From Iodobacter sp. BJB302 (GTDB lineage Bacteria; Pseudomonadota; Gammaproteobacteria; Burkholderiales; Chitinibacteraceae), in assembly GCF_002735645.1 (NCBI RefSeq), contig NZ_PDZG01000022.1:1-60386 (forward strand): a stretch of 60,386 nt of DNA, given 5' to 3'. The position numbers and the translations under genes were made by a program. Under the pieces are notes generated by a model, which saw nothing but the letters and a program-made list of their open reading frames with translations, was not told the DNA's origin and ran no database searches. This document shows, in pieces, positions 1 to 8,009 of this stretch; the first letter of the stretch is position 1; the number at the start of each line of letters is the position of its first letter.

Positions 1-5
1 TAAAG

Positions 6-119
6 TCTGGCGACCATAGCGAGGTGGTCCCACTCCTTCCCATCCCGAACAGGACAGTGAAACACCTTAGCGCCGATGATAGTGCAGATTACCTGTGTGA
101 AAGTAGGTCATTGCCAGAC
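6..119 (+). rRNA. rrf: 5S ribosomal RNA
   Basis: The segment has the standard 5S layout: complementary ends (TCTGGCG near position 6, GCCAGA near 113-118), the internal block CCATCCCGAACAGGA and the GCCGATGATAGT block. It closely resembles Neisseria/betaproteobacterial 5S rRNA from memory. It is the last gene of an rRNA operon whose 23S lies left of the window, and it faces the cob operon tail-to-tail. Exact ends may shift by a few bases. Confidence 0.95.
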
Positions 120-128
120 ACCCCATAG

Positions 129-162
129 AAAACCCCGATATCAAGCGATATCGGGGTTTTTG
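129..162 (+). terminator. rRNA operon terminator
   Basis: A perfect inverted repeat, AACCCCGATATC / GATATCGGGGTT, with an AAGC loop is followed by a T run. It lies 10 bases after the 5S rRNA and should end rrn transcription. Confidence 0.93.
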
Positions 163-210
163 CTTTGCGCGGGAGAAAAGTGGTTGCAAGAACCATTAGT
201 GGTTTGCGTG

Positions 211-268
211 TTGGGTTACGCGATTATCGCTGGGCGAGGTAAACCTCGCACGCAGACTGCTAACTCAA
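211..268 (+). repeat. 58-bp palindromic element, copy 1
   Basis: The element begins TTGGGTTACGCG and ends GCTAACTCAA, so its ends are inverted repeats of TTGGGTTA. Its core GCGAGGTAAACCTCGC is itself palindromic. An almost identical 58-bp copy in opposite orientation is at 36909-36966, and relatives are at 49035-49172. It lies between the rrn terminator and the 3' end of cobQ. Confidence 0.8.
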
Positions 269-293
269 CTTACAAAAGCTATGTCACCAAGAG

Positions 294-1733
294 TTATTTA
301 AGGCCTGCTAGTTTTGCTTTTTCCCAGTCTATGGCTTGATCTAGCGCGTCACTCAGGCGGTCGATTTCTTGCTCAAGCAGCTGCTGGTGGTCGACGACTT
401 CTGCGACTTGGTGGCCAGCCCACGCGAGTAGTGATTTTAATGCTGCGCTGGAATCAAATAAGCCGTGCAGATAGCAGCCAAGCACTTGTTCTGTGATGAT
501 GCCATCGTGTTCATTGGCATATTTAATCAGTGGAATGGCGGTTGAATCGAGGATTTGGGTTTCGCCATGATGGATTTCGTAGCCTGTTACGGCTTCACCA
601 TTGGCGATGAGTTGCCCTGATAAATTGCGCAGCTGTTTGTCTTGTTCCAGCGATGTACTAATGGGCAGCCAGCCTAATCCTTTTGAGTTTCCCGCCTCGC
701 CTTCCAGCCCGAGTGGATCGGCGATGGTTTGGCCCAGCATTTGGTAGCCGCCACAGATGCCGATGACTTTGCCGCCATAGCGCAGGTGTTTCTCAATTTG
801 TTTATCCCAACCCTGCTGGCGCAGCCATGCCAGATCGCCACGGGTGTTTTTGCTGCCGGGGATGATCAGCAGATCGGCTGCTGGCAAGGGCTGGTTAGGA
901 GTGGCATAGCTGCAATCGACGCCAGTAATGCGGCGCAGCGGGTCGAAATCGGTGTGGTTGGAAATATGCGGCAGGGTGGCGATAACGATTTTAAAGTCAC
1001 CACCATTACCTGCTGTGCGGGGCACGGCGTCTTCAGCTGCGATATCTAGGCCATGCAAATAGGGAACAACCGCGATGATGGGTTTGCCGGTGGTTTGCTC
1101 AAGCCAGTCTATGCCGCCTTGTAATAATTTGATATCACCACGAAAGCGATTAATGATAAAGCCCGTGACCCTTGCTTGCTCGCTGGCAGACAAGCAAGAT
1201 AGTGTGCCGACAAAGTGGGCAAACACGCCACCCCGATCGATATCGGCAACCAGCCAGACAGGGCAGTCTGCTTCTTCAGCAAAGCCCATATTGGCGATAT
1301 CACCCTCCCGCAGATTAATTTCGGCGGGGCTACCAGCCCCTTCGACGATCACCCATTCGTATTGATTTTGTAAGCGCCCCCATGACTCAAACACGGCTTT
1401 TTTGGCGGTTTGCTTGTAGGCGTGGTAATCCACAGCATCTAAATTACCGATGCTTTTCCCTTGAATAATGACTTGGGCGCAGCAATCGCTGGAAGGCTTG
1501 AGGAGTACGGGGTTGAAATCGGTATGCGGGGCAATACCTGCAGCAACGGCTTGCATGGCTTGGGCGCGGCCAATTTCGCCTGCATCGCTGGTGACCGCGC
1601 TATTGAGCGCCATATTTTGTGGCTTGAACGGTGCAACTTTAATGCCACGGCGCAAGAGAATGCGGCAGAGCGCGGCTACGATGGTAGTCTTGCCTGCATC
1701 GGAGGTGCAGCCTTGAATCATAAGAGTGGGCAT
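294..1733 (-). CDS. cobQ: Cobyric acid synthase CobQ
   Basis: Glutamine-dependent amidotransferase that adds four amides (b, d, e, g) to adenosylcobyrinate a,c-diamide to give adenosylcobyric acid, in the cytoplasm. The 479-residue length is normal for the family. The N-terminal half is a dethiobiotin-synthetase-like ATPase with a P-loop variant GCTSDAGKT (residues 8-16). The C-terminal half is a class I glutamine amidotransferase with nucleophile Cys327 in [10 protein letters not shown] and catalytic His423 in YLHG. It is the last gene of the minus-strand cobalamin cluster, separated from btuD by 299 bases of repeat DNA, so it may need its own promoter. ATG start; the Shine-Dalgarno is weak. 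Confidence 0.96.
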   Translation of the reverse strand: MPTLMIQGCTSDAGKTTIVAALCRILLRRGIKVAPFKPQNMALNSAVTSDAGEIGRAQAMQAVAAGIAPHTDFNPVLLKPSSDCCAQVIIQGKSIGNLDAVDYHAYKQTAKKAVFESWGRLQNQYEWVIVEGAGSPAEINLREGDIANMGFAEEADCPVWLVADIDRGGVFAHFVGTLSCLSASEQARVTGFIINRFRGDIKLLQGGIDWLEQTTGKPIIAVVPYLHGLDIAAEDAVPRTAGNGGDFKIVIATLPHISNHTDFDPLRRITGVDCSYATPNQPLPAADLLIIPGSKNTRGDLAWLRQQGWDKQIEKHLRYGGKVIGICGGYQMLGQTIADPLGLEGEAGNSKGLGWLPISTSLEQDKQLRNLSGQLIANGEAVTGYEIHHGETQILDSTAIPLIKYANEHDGIITEQVLGCYLHGLFDSSAALKSLLAWAGHQVAEVVDHQQLLEQEIDRLSDALDQAIDWEKAKLAGLK

Positions 1734-1909
1734 GGTTTTGCCTTGTGCAATATTGGGAGTTAGAAATGCTCAAATCTAAGATCTGTAGGCACTGAGAACG
1801 GGGAGATTAAAAGCTGAACACTGAGAAAACCTTGAGAGGTGTTTCAATACTGAGGGTGTGATTTCAATTACTTCCCACTTCGGGTCTGGAAATCCAGTGC
1901 CACAGCTGG

Positions 1910-1934
1910 ATTCCCGATAAAAACACTCGGGAAT
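1910..1934. repeat. ATTCCC hairpin, dRS3-like
   Basis: ATTCCCGA and TCGGGAAT form a perfect 8-bp inverted repeat around a 9-base loop, with GGATTCCCG and CGGGAATGACG context typical of short dispersed repeats in proteobacteria. It resembles Neisseria dRS3 (ATTCCC, 8 N, GGGAAT) but with a 13-base spacing. Only one copy was seen here. Confidence 0.5.
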
Positions 1935-1980
1935 GACGGTCGTGGCATTGGGGGAGATTATTTTTTAACCGCTCAGTTTG

Positions 1981-2032
1981 TCTCCGTGAAACTCCGTGTT
2001 CTCTGTGTCCTCCGTGGTTCAAGATTTGGGTT
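1981..2032 (-). repeat. CACRGAG heptad repeat, copy A
   Basis: Read on the minus strand this is AACCCAAATCTTGAACC, then four heptads (CACGGAG, CACAGAG, CACGGAG, CACGGAG) separated by 2-3 bases. It starts at the TAG stop codon of btuD. Related copies are at 3841, 3973, 7165 and 44818. Confidence 0.85.
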
Positions 2033-2803
2033 CTAGCGGGGCAGAGGGATAAACCACTCTTGCCCTTCGATGCTGGCGCTGCGGATTTCGCTGCGATAGA
2101 GCGCGCTGAGGTTCTGGCTATTCATGATTTCGGATCTGGGCCCTGCAAGCCATTGCCCATTGCCAAACATCAGCAGCACATGGCTTGCCCATTGATGGGC
2201 GTGGTTTGGGTCGTGGCTGATCATCAGCAGGGTTCGGCCCGCTTGGTTTTCTTCGCGCAGTACCGAAAGGGCTTGTTGCTGGTGGCGCAGATCGAGCTGT
2301 GACAAGGGCTCGTCGAGCAGGATTAGCGGGGCTTGTTGAGCGAGCGTCGCTGCAAGGCTGGCCCGACGGCGCTCGCCACCTGATAGCGTGGCCAGATCGC
2401 GGTGTTTCAGATCGCTTAAATCCAGCCTTGCTAATTGCTCATCGGCAAGGTGCAGATCATCCTGGCTTTCCCAATCCCATGGCCCTTGGTGCGGGTGACG
2501 GCCGCTGAGGACTTTTTCGATAACGGAGAGTGGAAAAGGGCAGTCATCCTGCTGGCTAAGCCACGCGATTTCTTTAGCCCGCTCATGGCCTGCCCATTTT
2601 TTTAATGGTCGTTGATTGAGCAGGATCTTGCCTGCTGCAGGCTTAAGCCATGCCGCCAAGGTGGCGAGCAGGGTGCTTTTGCCACAGCCATTTTCGCCCA
2701 AAATAAGCCAGCTTTCGCCTTTATTAATTTCAAGATTCAGATTTTTGCAAAGCAGGCGCTCGCCCTGTTGAATGGCTAAGGAGTTCAGCGATAAATGGCT
2801 CAT
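2033..2803 (-). CDS. btuD: Cobalamin ABC transporter ATP-binding protein BtuD
   Basis: ATPase of a FecCDE/BtuCD-type importer that moves corrinoids across the inner membrane. The reading frame is open further upstream, but the real start is the ATG at 2803 (MSHLSLNSLAIQQ), which overlaps the btuC stop by four bases (ATGA) and gives 256 residues, the usual size. Walker A is GENGCGKST near residue 35, the ABC signature is LSGGERRR and Walker B is LILLDEPLSQLD. Operon order is btuF, btuC, btuD. The gene ends against a CACRGAG repeat. Iron-siderophore transport is a possible alternative from the ATPase alone; the cob context favours cobalamin. Confidence 0.92.
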   Translation of the reverse strand: MSHLSLNSLAIQQGERLLCKNLNLEINKGESWLILGENGCGKSTLLATLAAWLKPAAGKILLNQRPLKKWAGHERAKEIAWLSQQDDCPFPLSVIEKVLSGRHPHQGPWDWESQDDLHLADEQLARLDLSDLKHRDLATLSGGERRRASLAATLAQQAPLILLDEPLSQLDLRHQQQALSVLREENQAGRTLLMISHDPNHAHQWASHVLLMFGNGQWLAGPRSEIMNSQNLSALYRSEIRSASIEGQEWFIPLPR

Positions 2804-3789
2804 CGTGCGACTCCCCGATGTTGTAATAACCATAAAAAAACGGGCACACCGGCCAGTGCGGTGATCACCCCAACGGGGAGTTGTTGCGGGGCCAGAATAA
2901 TACGCGAAGCGATATCCGCAGCGAGTAAAACCGTACCGCCTGTGAGTGCGACCGCAGGTAAGAGCAGGCGCTGATCGTGGCCTAAAACCAGCCGCAAGGC
3001 GTGAGGAACGATTAGGCCGATAAAGCCGATCATGCCTGCTGTGGTTACCGCGATGGCCGTTGCCGCTGCGGCCACAAAGTAGAGTAGCCATTGCAATTTA
3101 CGCGTATTGGCCCCGAGTGCATGGGCGGTTTGTGCGCCCTGGCTAAGCACATTCAGCTGCCGTGCCAGTGGCCAGACGAGTAAAAGCAGCACTACCAGCA
3201 GGGGCAAAGCGAGCTGCCAGCGTGCTCCGGCCAAATCACCCAACATCCAGAACACCATGCCGCGCAAGAGGCCATCGGGAGCAAGGCTGAGTAATAAGCT
3301 GGAAAGAGCCCCACAGAAAGAGGCAATCGCCACCCCGGTTAAGAGTAATCGTGCCTGGCTGCTGGATTGATCTTTGCGCGCCAAAATAAACACCAGGGTA
3401 ATACTGAGCAAGGCTCCACAGCAGGCTGCGAAGTTGACGGTGCCGGCTCCCGCACCCAAGAGCATCGCCAGCAAAGCGCCGACACTGGCCCCTCCCGAGG
3501 TGCCGAGAATATAAGGATCAGCAAGCGGGTTTCTGAGTAAAACCTGCTGCAATGCACCGGCCAGCGCCAGCAAACCACCAACGGAAATCGCCGCCAAGGT
3601 GCGCGGCAGGCGTAGCTCAAGCACTACATCACGGGCGAGCGCGGCATCGGGGCCATTGCCCAGTAATTGCCATGGGCGATAGCTGGTACTGCCAAAGCAG
3701 AGGCTAAGGATGGCGGTGATCAAGAGCAGGCCGCTTAGCACAAGTAGTGTAAGGGTGAGTCTGGCCGGGGTAAGGCGGGAATGCTTCAT
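2800..3789 (-). CDS. btuC: Cobalamin ABC transporter permease BtuC
   Basis: FecCD-family inner-membrane permease of 329 residues with about ten hydrophobic segments. The hallmark GNPLADPYILGTSGGASVGA-like segment lies near residues 87-106, and the GLIVPHALR cytoplasmic coupling region lies near residue 257. It pairs with BtuD (four-base overlap) and takes corrinoid from BtuF. It is separated from btuF by 228 bases with two inverted CACRGAG repeats, so co-transcription with btuF is likely but not certain. Confidence 0.92.
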   Translation of the reverse strand: MKHSRLTPARLTLTLLVLSGLLLITAILSLCFGSTSYRPWQLLGNGPDAALARDVVLELRLPRTLAAISVGGLLALAGALQQVLLRNPLADPYILGTSGGASVGALLAMLLGAGAGTVNFAACCGALLSITLVFILARKDQSSSQARLLLTGVAIASFCGALSSLLLSLAPDGLLRGMVFWMLGDLAGARWQLALPLLVVLLLLVWPLARQLNVLSQGAQTAHALGANTRKLQWLLYFVAAAATAIAVTTAGMIGFIGLIVPHALRLVLGHDQRLLLPAVALTGGTVLLAADIASRIILAPQQLPVGVITALAGVPVFLWLLQHRGVAR

Positions 3790-3840
3790 AATTACTTTGC
3801 CTGAAAAACCAAATCTTGAATTGCTGAGAGTAATAAATAA

Positions 3841-3893
3841 AACCCAAATCTTGAAACACGGAGGACACAGAGAGCATGGAGTTTCACGGAGAA
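3841..3893 (+). repeat. CACRGAG heptad repeat, copy B (opposite orientation)
   Basis: Plus-strand copy: AACCCAAATCTTGAAACACG, then GGAGGACACAGAGAGCATGG and a final TTTCACGGAG. With copy C at 3973-4019 it forms a long inverted pair upstream of btuC. Confidence 0.85.
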
Positions 3894-3972
3894 GATCAGA
3901 AATTTTAGGTTTTCGGCCTTCTCAATAGCGGTGGGCTACGCATTTAGCGCCCCATCATTAGCGCTTTTGCTT

Positions 3973-4019
3973 TTCTCTGTGTAACTCCGTGTTTCAAAAT
4001 CTGGGTTTGGTTTGGGTTT
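3973..4019 (-). repeat. CACRGAG heptad repeat, copy C (short)
   Basis: Minus-strand copy with two heptads (CACGGAG, CACAGAG) and a duplicated ACCCAAACC segment. It begins within the TAA stop codon of btuF. Confidence 0.75.
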
Positions 4020-4881
4020 AGCGCGCTTTATCAATCGCTTCGCAGAGCTTTTCTGTGCCTTCTACCAATCTTGGCCCCATGCGGCTAAGCAGGTCTTTGG
4101 GTAGGATGTAGAGGTGTTTATTGGCTTTTAGATTAGGCCAGCGTTTCCAGCGGTCTAGCCCGCTGTCTTTCACACCCGGCTCGCCGCTGGTGATGATCAC
4201 ATCCGGATTGGCGGCGAGTACCGCTTCATCGTCGATGGTGGGTACCAGTGCAGGCAGGTCGGCAAAGACATTGACGCCGCCACAAAGGCGCATTGCATCG
4301 GTAGTAATTTGCTCGCGGTTAATTGTCATCAAGGGCCTGTCCCATACCTGATAAAAAACACGCACTGGCTTTCTGCCCGCGTATTTTTTCTCCAGTGCGG
4401 CAAGGCTGTTGCGGTATTTGCTGGCGGCTGCCTGAGCTTCGCCCTCTTTGGCGGTTAACACGCCTAAACGTTCCATCACCGTGGGTACGTCTTCCAGTTT
4501 TTTAGAAAAGGTATAAAAAACCGGCAAGCCCAGCGTTTCGATTTGTGTCAGCTGCTTGGCGGGGTTGCCACTTTGCCATGCCACGATCAGATCCGGCTTT
4601 AAGGCGCGGATGCGTTCCAGATCAAAGCCGTTATAGCCGCCGATACGCTCGATTTTATTGGCTTCTGGCGGGTAGTCGCTGTAACTCACCGCGCCAACAA
4701 TGAGTTTGCCTGCGCCGATGGCAAACAAGTCTTCGGTGGCGTGCGGGGCCAGGCTGATGATGCGTTGTGCGGGGTTGGCTAAGGTAATTTCCTGGCCTCG
4801 ATCGTCTTTTACACTGACGCTGGCGATGGCGGCATGGGCCAGTAGTAGGCTGGCAAAAGTCGCATAGCGGATGTGTTTCAT
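4018..4881 (-). CDS. btuF: Periplasmic cobalamin-binding protein BtuF
   Basis: Substrate-binding protein that delivers corrinoid to BtuCD. The 287-residue precursor starts with a signal peptide (basic MKHIR, hydrophobic stretch, Ala-rich cleavage region near residue 20), followed by two Rossmann-like lobes as in TroA/BtuF proteins. The motif QRIISLAPHATEDLFAIGAG is typical of BtuF, and Trp/Asp-rich positions later (YQVWDRPLMTI) match the family. The ATG overlaps the cobB stop codon by four bases, so it is translationally coupled to cobB. Confidence 0.93.
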   Translation of the reverse strand: MKHIRYATFASLLLAHAAIASVSVKDDRGQEITLANPAQRIISLAPHATEDLFAIGAGKLIVGAVSYSDYPPEANKIERIGGYNGFDLERIRALKPDLIVAWQSGNPAKQLTQIETLGLPVFYTFSKKLEDVPTVMERLGVLTAKEGEAQAAASKYRNSLAALEKKYAGRKPVRVFYQVWDRPLMTINREQITTDAMRLCGGVNVFADLPALVPTIDDEAVLAANPDVIITSGEPGVKDSGLDRWKRWPNLKANKHLYILPKDLLSRMGPRLVEGTEKLCEAIDKAR

Positions 4882-6161
4882 GCTGTCGTTCCAAAAAGGG
4901 CCGCGCTGGCAGCGGGGTTACTCATCATCCATGCATGCACATAGCTAGCGGTGAGGCTGCCCTGGCGATAGATTGCTTCACCTTGGCTGCCCAAGCGGCA
5001 AGGCGTGGCATGGCGTAATGGGTGCAGCGTGCTTTGCAATGTTGAGTAGTGAAAAGTGTGGCCACGTAGTTCGCCCGCACCTAAGTCGAAAGCTTGCATG
5101 CCAAGGGCCGAAAGGCGTTTTTGCATGGTCGCTGTGGCGTCTAAAATCCCCCACATTTTATGGGAGGTGCCATCGCTAAGTGTTAACGATGAGCAAAGCG
5201 CTAGCATACCGCCGCATTCGGCAAATACCGGCTTATCTGCTGCCAGCCAATGGCGTAAATCGTCGGCGATGCTCGGATGAGCCGCGAGTGTTGCCGCGTG
5301 TAGCTCTGGATAACCACCGGGTAAGTAGAGCGCGTCGGCATCCGGCAGGGCTTCATGGGCAAGCGGGGAGAAAAACACCAGCTCCGCGCCCATTTCGCTC
5401 AGGCAAGTTAAATTGGCTGGGTAAATAAAACAAAATGCCGCGTCGCGGGCGATGGCGATGCGTTTGCCTGTGAGCAGCGGGGCTAAAGCCGGGCGTGCAG
5501 AGGCGCTGTAATCGATGACTGGCGGCAAAGCCGCAATCGGCTGACTGGCTAAGGCATCGGCCAGTGCGTCGAGTTTTTGATCCAAATCGGGGATTTCATT
5601 CGGCAGCACCAAGCCTAAATGGCGCTCGGGCAGGGCTTCATGCTTGCCCAGCCAGCCTTGCCAATGCTCGGGCCTTGCTGATTCTTGCAGCATTTGTGCG
5701 TGGCGATCGCCTGCTACTTTATTAGCCAGTACGCCATAAAACGGCAGATCATTTTTATAGTGCGCCAGCCCGAAAGCCAGTGCGCCAAAGGTTTGCGCCA
5801 TGGCGCTGGCGTCGATAATCGCTAGCACCGGCAGGCCCAAGCGGGTGGCCAGCTCGGCAGCGGAAGGCTCACCATCAAAGAGGCCCATCACCGCTTCGAT
5901 CAGGATGATATCGGCGTCTTGTGCCGCATCGGCCAGCATTTGACGGCATAAATCCTCGCCTACCATCCATAAATCCAGATTGTTGACTGGTGCACCGCTG
6001 GCGTAGGCAAGCAGCATGGGATCTAGAAAATCTGGCCCACACTTAAATACCCGTACTCTGCGGCCCAAGCTGCGATGATGCCAAGCTAAGGCCGCAGTAA
6101 TCGTGGTTTTGCCGCTGCCAGAAGAAGGGGCTGCGATTAGCAGGGTGGCGGTGCTTACCAT
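4878..6161 (-). CDS. cobB: Cobyrinate a,c-diamide synthase CobB/CbiA
   Basis: Amidates the a and c carboxylates of (hydrogeno)cobyrinic acid with glutamine and ATP. It has 427 residues. An N-terminal ATPase domain carries the P-loop APSSGSGKTT (residues 11-20), and a C-terminal class I glutaminase domain has nucleophile Cys316 in AECGGML. The start overlaps the cobO stop by seven bases and the end overlaps btuF, which places it in a tight cobO-cobB-btuF unit. Whether the substrate is the cobalt-containing or cobalt-free form cannot be read from this sequence. Confidence 0.94.
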   Translation of the reverse strand: MVSTATLLIAAPSSGSGKTTITAALAWHHRSLGRRVRVFKCGPDFLDPMLLAYASGAPVNNLDLWMVGEDLCRQMLADAAQDADIILIEAVMGLFDGEPSAAELATRLGLPVLAIIDASAMAQTFGALAFGLAHYKNDLPFYGVLANKVAGDRHAQMLQESARPEHWQGWLGKHEALPERHLGLVLPNEIPDLDQKLDALADALASQPIAALPPVIDYSASARPALAPLLTGKRIAIARDAAFCFIYPANLTCLSEMGAELVFFSPLAHEALPDADALYLPGGYPELHAATLAAHPSIADDLRHWLAADKPVFAECGGMLALCSSLTLSDGTSHKMWGILDATATMQKRLSALGMQAFDLGAGELRGHTFHYSTLQSTLHPLRHATPCRLGSQGEAIYRQGSLTASYVHAWMMSNPAASAALFGTTA

Positions 6162-6757
6162 TCCAAACCCTTTTGCGCCCTGATGCCTGCTTTATATGCG
6201 TGTTTTTCGTCGGCCAGTACTGTCACTGTATCGGCAATCTCGTGTAATTCTTTGACGGCGGCGCGGCCGGTGACCACTACGTGCTGCATTTCTGGACGGG
6301 ATTCGATGTCTTTAATGATGATGTCTTTATCCAGATAGTTGTAGCTGAGGCAGTAGGTCAGCTCGTCCAGGACCACCACGTCGTAGCTGGCGTCGTTCAG
6401 CATGCACGCGGCGATGGCCCAGGCTTGTTCAGATTTGAGTTTGTCGGCTTCAAAATTCTGCGTTTCCCAGGTAAAGCCATCGCCCATCACATGCCATTCG
6501 CAATGCTTGCCGAGCAGGGCTTCTTCGCCGGTATCGGTACGGTTTTTAATAAACTGCACCACGCCTACTTTTAGCCCGTGACCAATGGCGCGCGCCACCA
6601 TGCCAAAGGCGGATGATGATTTACCTTTGCCATTGCCAGTGAGCAAAATCATGATGCCGGTGTCGATATTGGCTTCGGCGATATGCGCATCGATAACGGC
6701 TTTTTTACGCGCCATACGGGCGGCGTGGCGGGCATTGCGTTCGGTGTTGATGGTCAT
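6155..6757 (-). CDS. cobO: Cob(I)alamin / cob(I)yrinate a,c-diamide adenosyltransferase
   Basis: CobA/CobO/BtuR-type enzyme that transfers the 5'-deoxyadenosyl group from ATP to cob(I)alamin or precursors. It has 200 residues. An N-terminal basic helix is followed by the P-loop GNGKGKSSS (41-49), and the family block VVLDELTYCL lies in the second half. It is not homologous to EutT, also encoded in this window. The upstream 446 bases hold a long repeat element, so this gene may start a new transcript or depend on read-through from btuB. Confidence 0.95.
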   Translation of the reverse strand: MTINTERNARHAARMARKKAVIDAHIAEANIDTGIMILLTGNGKGKSSSAFGMVARAIGHGLKVGVVQFIKNRTDTGEEALLGKHCEWHVMGDGFTWETQNFEADKLKSEQAWAIAACMLNDASYDVVVLDELTYCLSYNYLDKDIIIKDIESRPEMQHVVVTGRAAVKELHEIADTVTVLADEKHAYKAGIRAQKGLEW

Positions 6758-6803
6758 GGTGATGGCTCTCCGGTCATTCGCTAACTTAAAAATATTATTT
6801 AAA

Positions 6804-7057
6804 TAGTGCCTGCGGCACGGTGTTTTGGTGCGGTAGCCACCGCGGGGGCGTTCTTTTCTTGACGGCCAAGAAAAGAACCAAAAGAAGGCCGCCCCGGCGT
6901 CTGCGCCCCGCTGCGCGGGGTTCCCTCTCTGCGGACAATCGGCATGGCGTCAATTCAACTCGCTTCGCTCAAACACGAATTGACGACTTCCCCATGCCGC
7001 TTGTTCCTCGATCGGCTGGTCTCAGGGGGAGGTAAAAGCCCCGTGCGAAGAGCGTAG
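6804..7057 (+). repeat. ~250-bp multi-hairpin repeat, copy 1
   Basis: Starts with the short hairpin GTGCC-TGC-GGCAC, then TTCTTTTCTTG / CAAGAAAAGAA (11-bp perfect stem, loop ACGGC), a CTGCGGACAATCGG block and GTCAATTC / GAATTGAC. It ends with an AAGCCCCGTG block. Copies at 35730-35970 and 44504-44740 keep most of this order. Apparent reading frames through it are not conserved in length, so it is treated as non-coding. Confidence 0.85.
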
Positions 7058-7164
7058 AACTTACGTTTTTTCTTTGTGTGCTACTCAAAAAGCAAATTAC
7101 TTAGTACTGCTGAAGCCTTAAAGGATTACTTAATTTTCTGGTGATTTTTGATTGATATTTAGTT

Positions 7165-7217
7165 TTCTCCGTGAAACCCCGTGTTCTCTGTGTCCTCCGT
7201 GTTTCAAGAAGTGGGTT
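7165..7217 (-). repeat. CACRGAG heptad repeat, copy D
   Basis: Full-length copy whose minus-strand 5' arm encodes the last codons and stop of the adjacent BtuF-like gene. It lies about 105 bases from the 250-bp element, the same pairing seen at 44504-44870. Confidence 0.85.
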
Positions 7218-8007
7218 TTATATGCAACGGCCAATCAGCAATAATTTTTTGGATTTGCCCTAAGCCATCCCGAATCGCGGCGATGCCGGGGACGAGGAGG
7301 TCGTGGCTGGCTATTTCGAATAGCTGATTATTGGCAATAGCGGGGATGGACTGCCAGTCTGGCCTTGCCCGTACGGCATCGGCATCGAAGGGCTGGCCGC
7401 ACCAGCTGCCGATGATGATATCCGGCTGTGCTGCAATAATTTGCTCAGGGCTAACGGTGCGATCTTTGGCGCGTGTTGCGTGGGATAGCTCGCTAAAAAT
7501 ATCGTCGCCACCGGCAATTTCGACTAGCTCGGAAACCCAGCGGATGCCGGTATAGAGCGGATCGTGCCATTCTTCAAAATAGACTTTAGGCCGCGATTTA
7601 TAGCTGGCGGCTTGGGCGCGGGCGGCGTCGATATGGGACTGTAAATCGGTAATCAGAGCGGTGGCGGCTGGCTGGCAATCGAGTAGCCGCCCCAGCGTAG
7701 CGATCATGTTGAAAATGCCAGCAATGCTTTTTTGGTTGAAAAAATGTACTTCCAAACCGGCCAGCACGCATTCTTTCACCATTTCGCCTTGCAGGCTGGA
7801 ATAAGCCAGTACCAGATCGGGTTTTACCGCGAGGATTTTCTCGACTTTGGCGCTGGAAAAGCCACAAATAATCGGGTGCTGTTTGGTTACGCCTTCCGGG
7901 TGACGCGAAAAAGCGCTGATGCCCGCGATGCAATGCTGCTGGCCGAGTGCATATAAAACATCAACGGTTTCGCTGGAAAGACAGGCGATTTTTGTGGGGG
8001 TGTTCAT
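7204..8007 (-). CDS. BtuF-like cobalamin-binding protein without signal peptide
   Basis: A second BtuF-type protein of 267 residues. ATG at 8007 is chosen because AAGGA lies six bases upstream and it follows the cobD stop by two bases. It shows BtuF motifs (ALGQQHCIAGISAFSRHPEG, KVEKILAVKPDLVLAYSSLQ, YFEEWHDPLYTGIRWVSEL). Unlike BtuF it begins directly with MNTPTKIACLSSETVDVLYA and shows no signal peptide, so it is predicted to be cytoplasmic. Its role is unknown; corrinoid handling during salvage is inferred only from position between cobD and cobO. Its last residues and stop lie inside a CACRGAG repeat. Confidence 0.85.
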   Translation of the reverse strand: MNTPTKIACLSSETVDVLYALGQQHCIAGISAFSRHPEGVTKQHPIICGFSSAKVEKILAVKPDLVLAYSSLQGEMVKECVLAGLEVHFFNQKSIAGIFNMIATLGRLLDCQPAATALITDLQSHIDAARAQAASYKSRPKVYFEEWHDPLYTGIRWVSELVEIAGGDDIFSELSHATRAKDRTVSPEQIIAAQPDIIIGSWCGQPFDADAVRARPDWQSIPAIANNQLFEIASHDLLVPGIAAIRDGLGQIQKIIADWPLHIKPTS

Positions 8008-8009
8008 GT

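Noticed and set aside
76-339. 87-codon plus-strand frame at the left end
   Set aside because: It overlaps the 5S rRNA, its terminator and a palindromic repeat; no protein features.
2804-3091. N-terminal extension of BtuD
   Set aside because: It lies inside btuC in another frame; the ATGA overlap at 2800-2803 gives the normal start.
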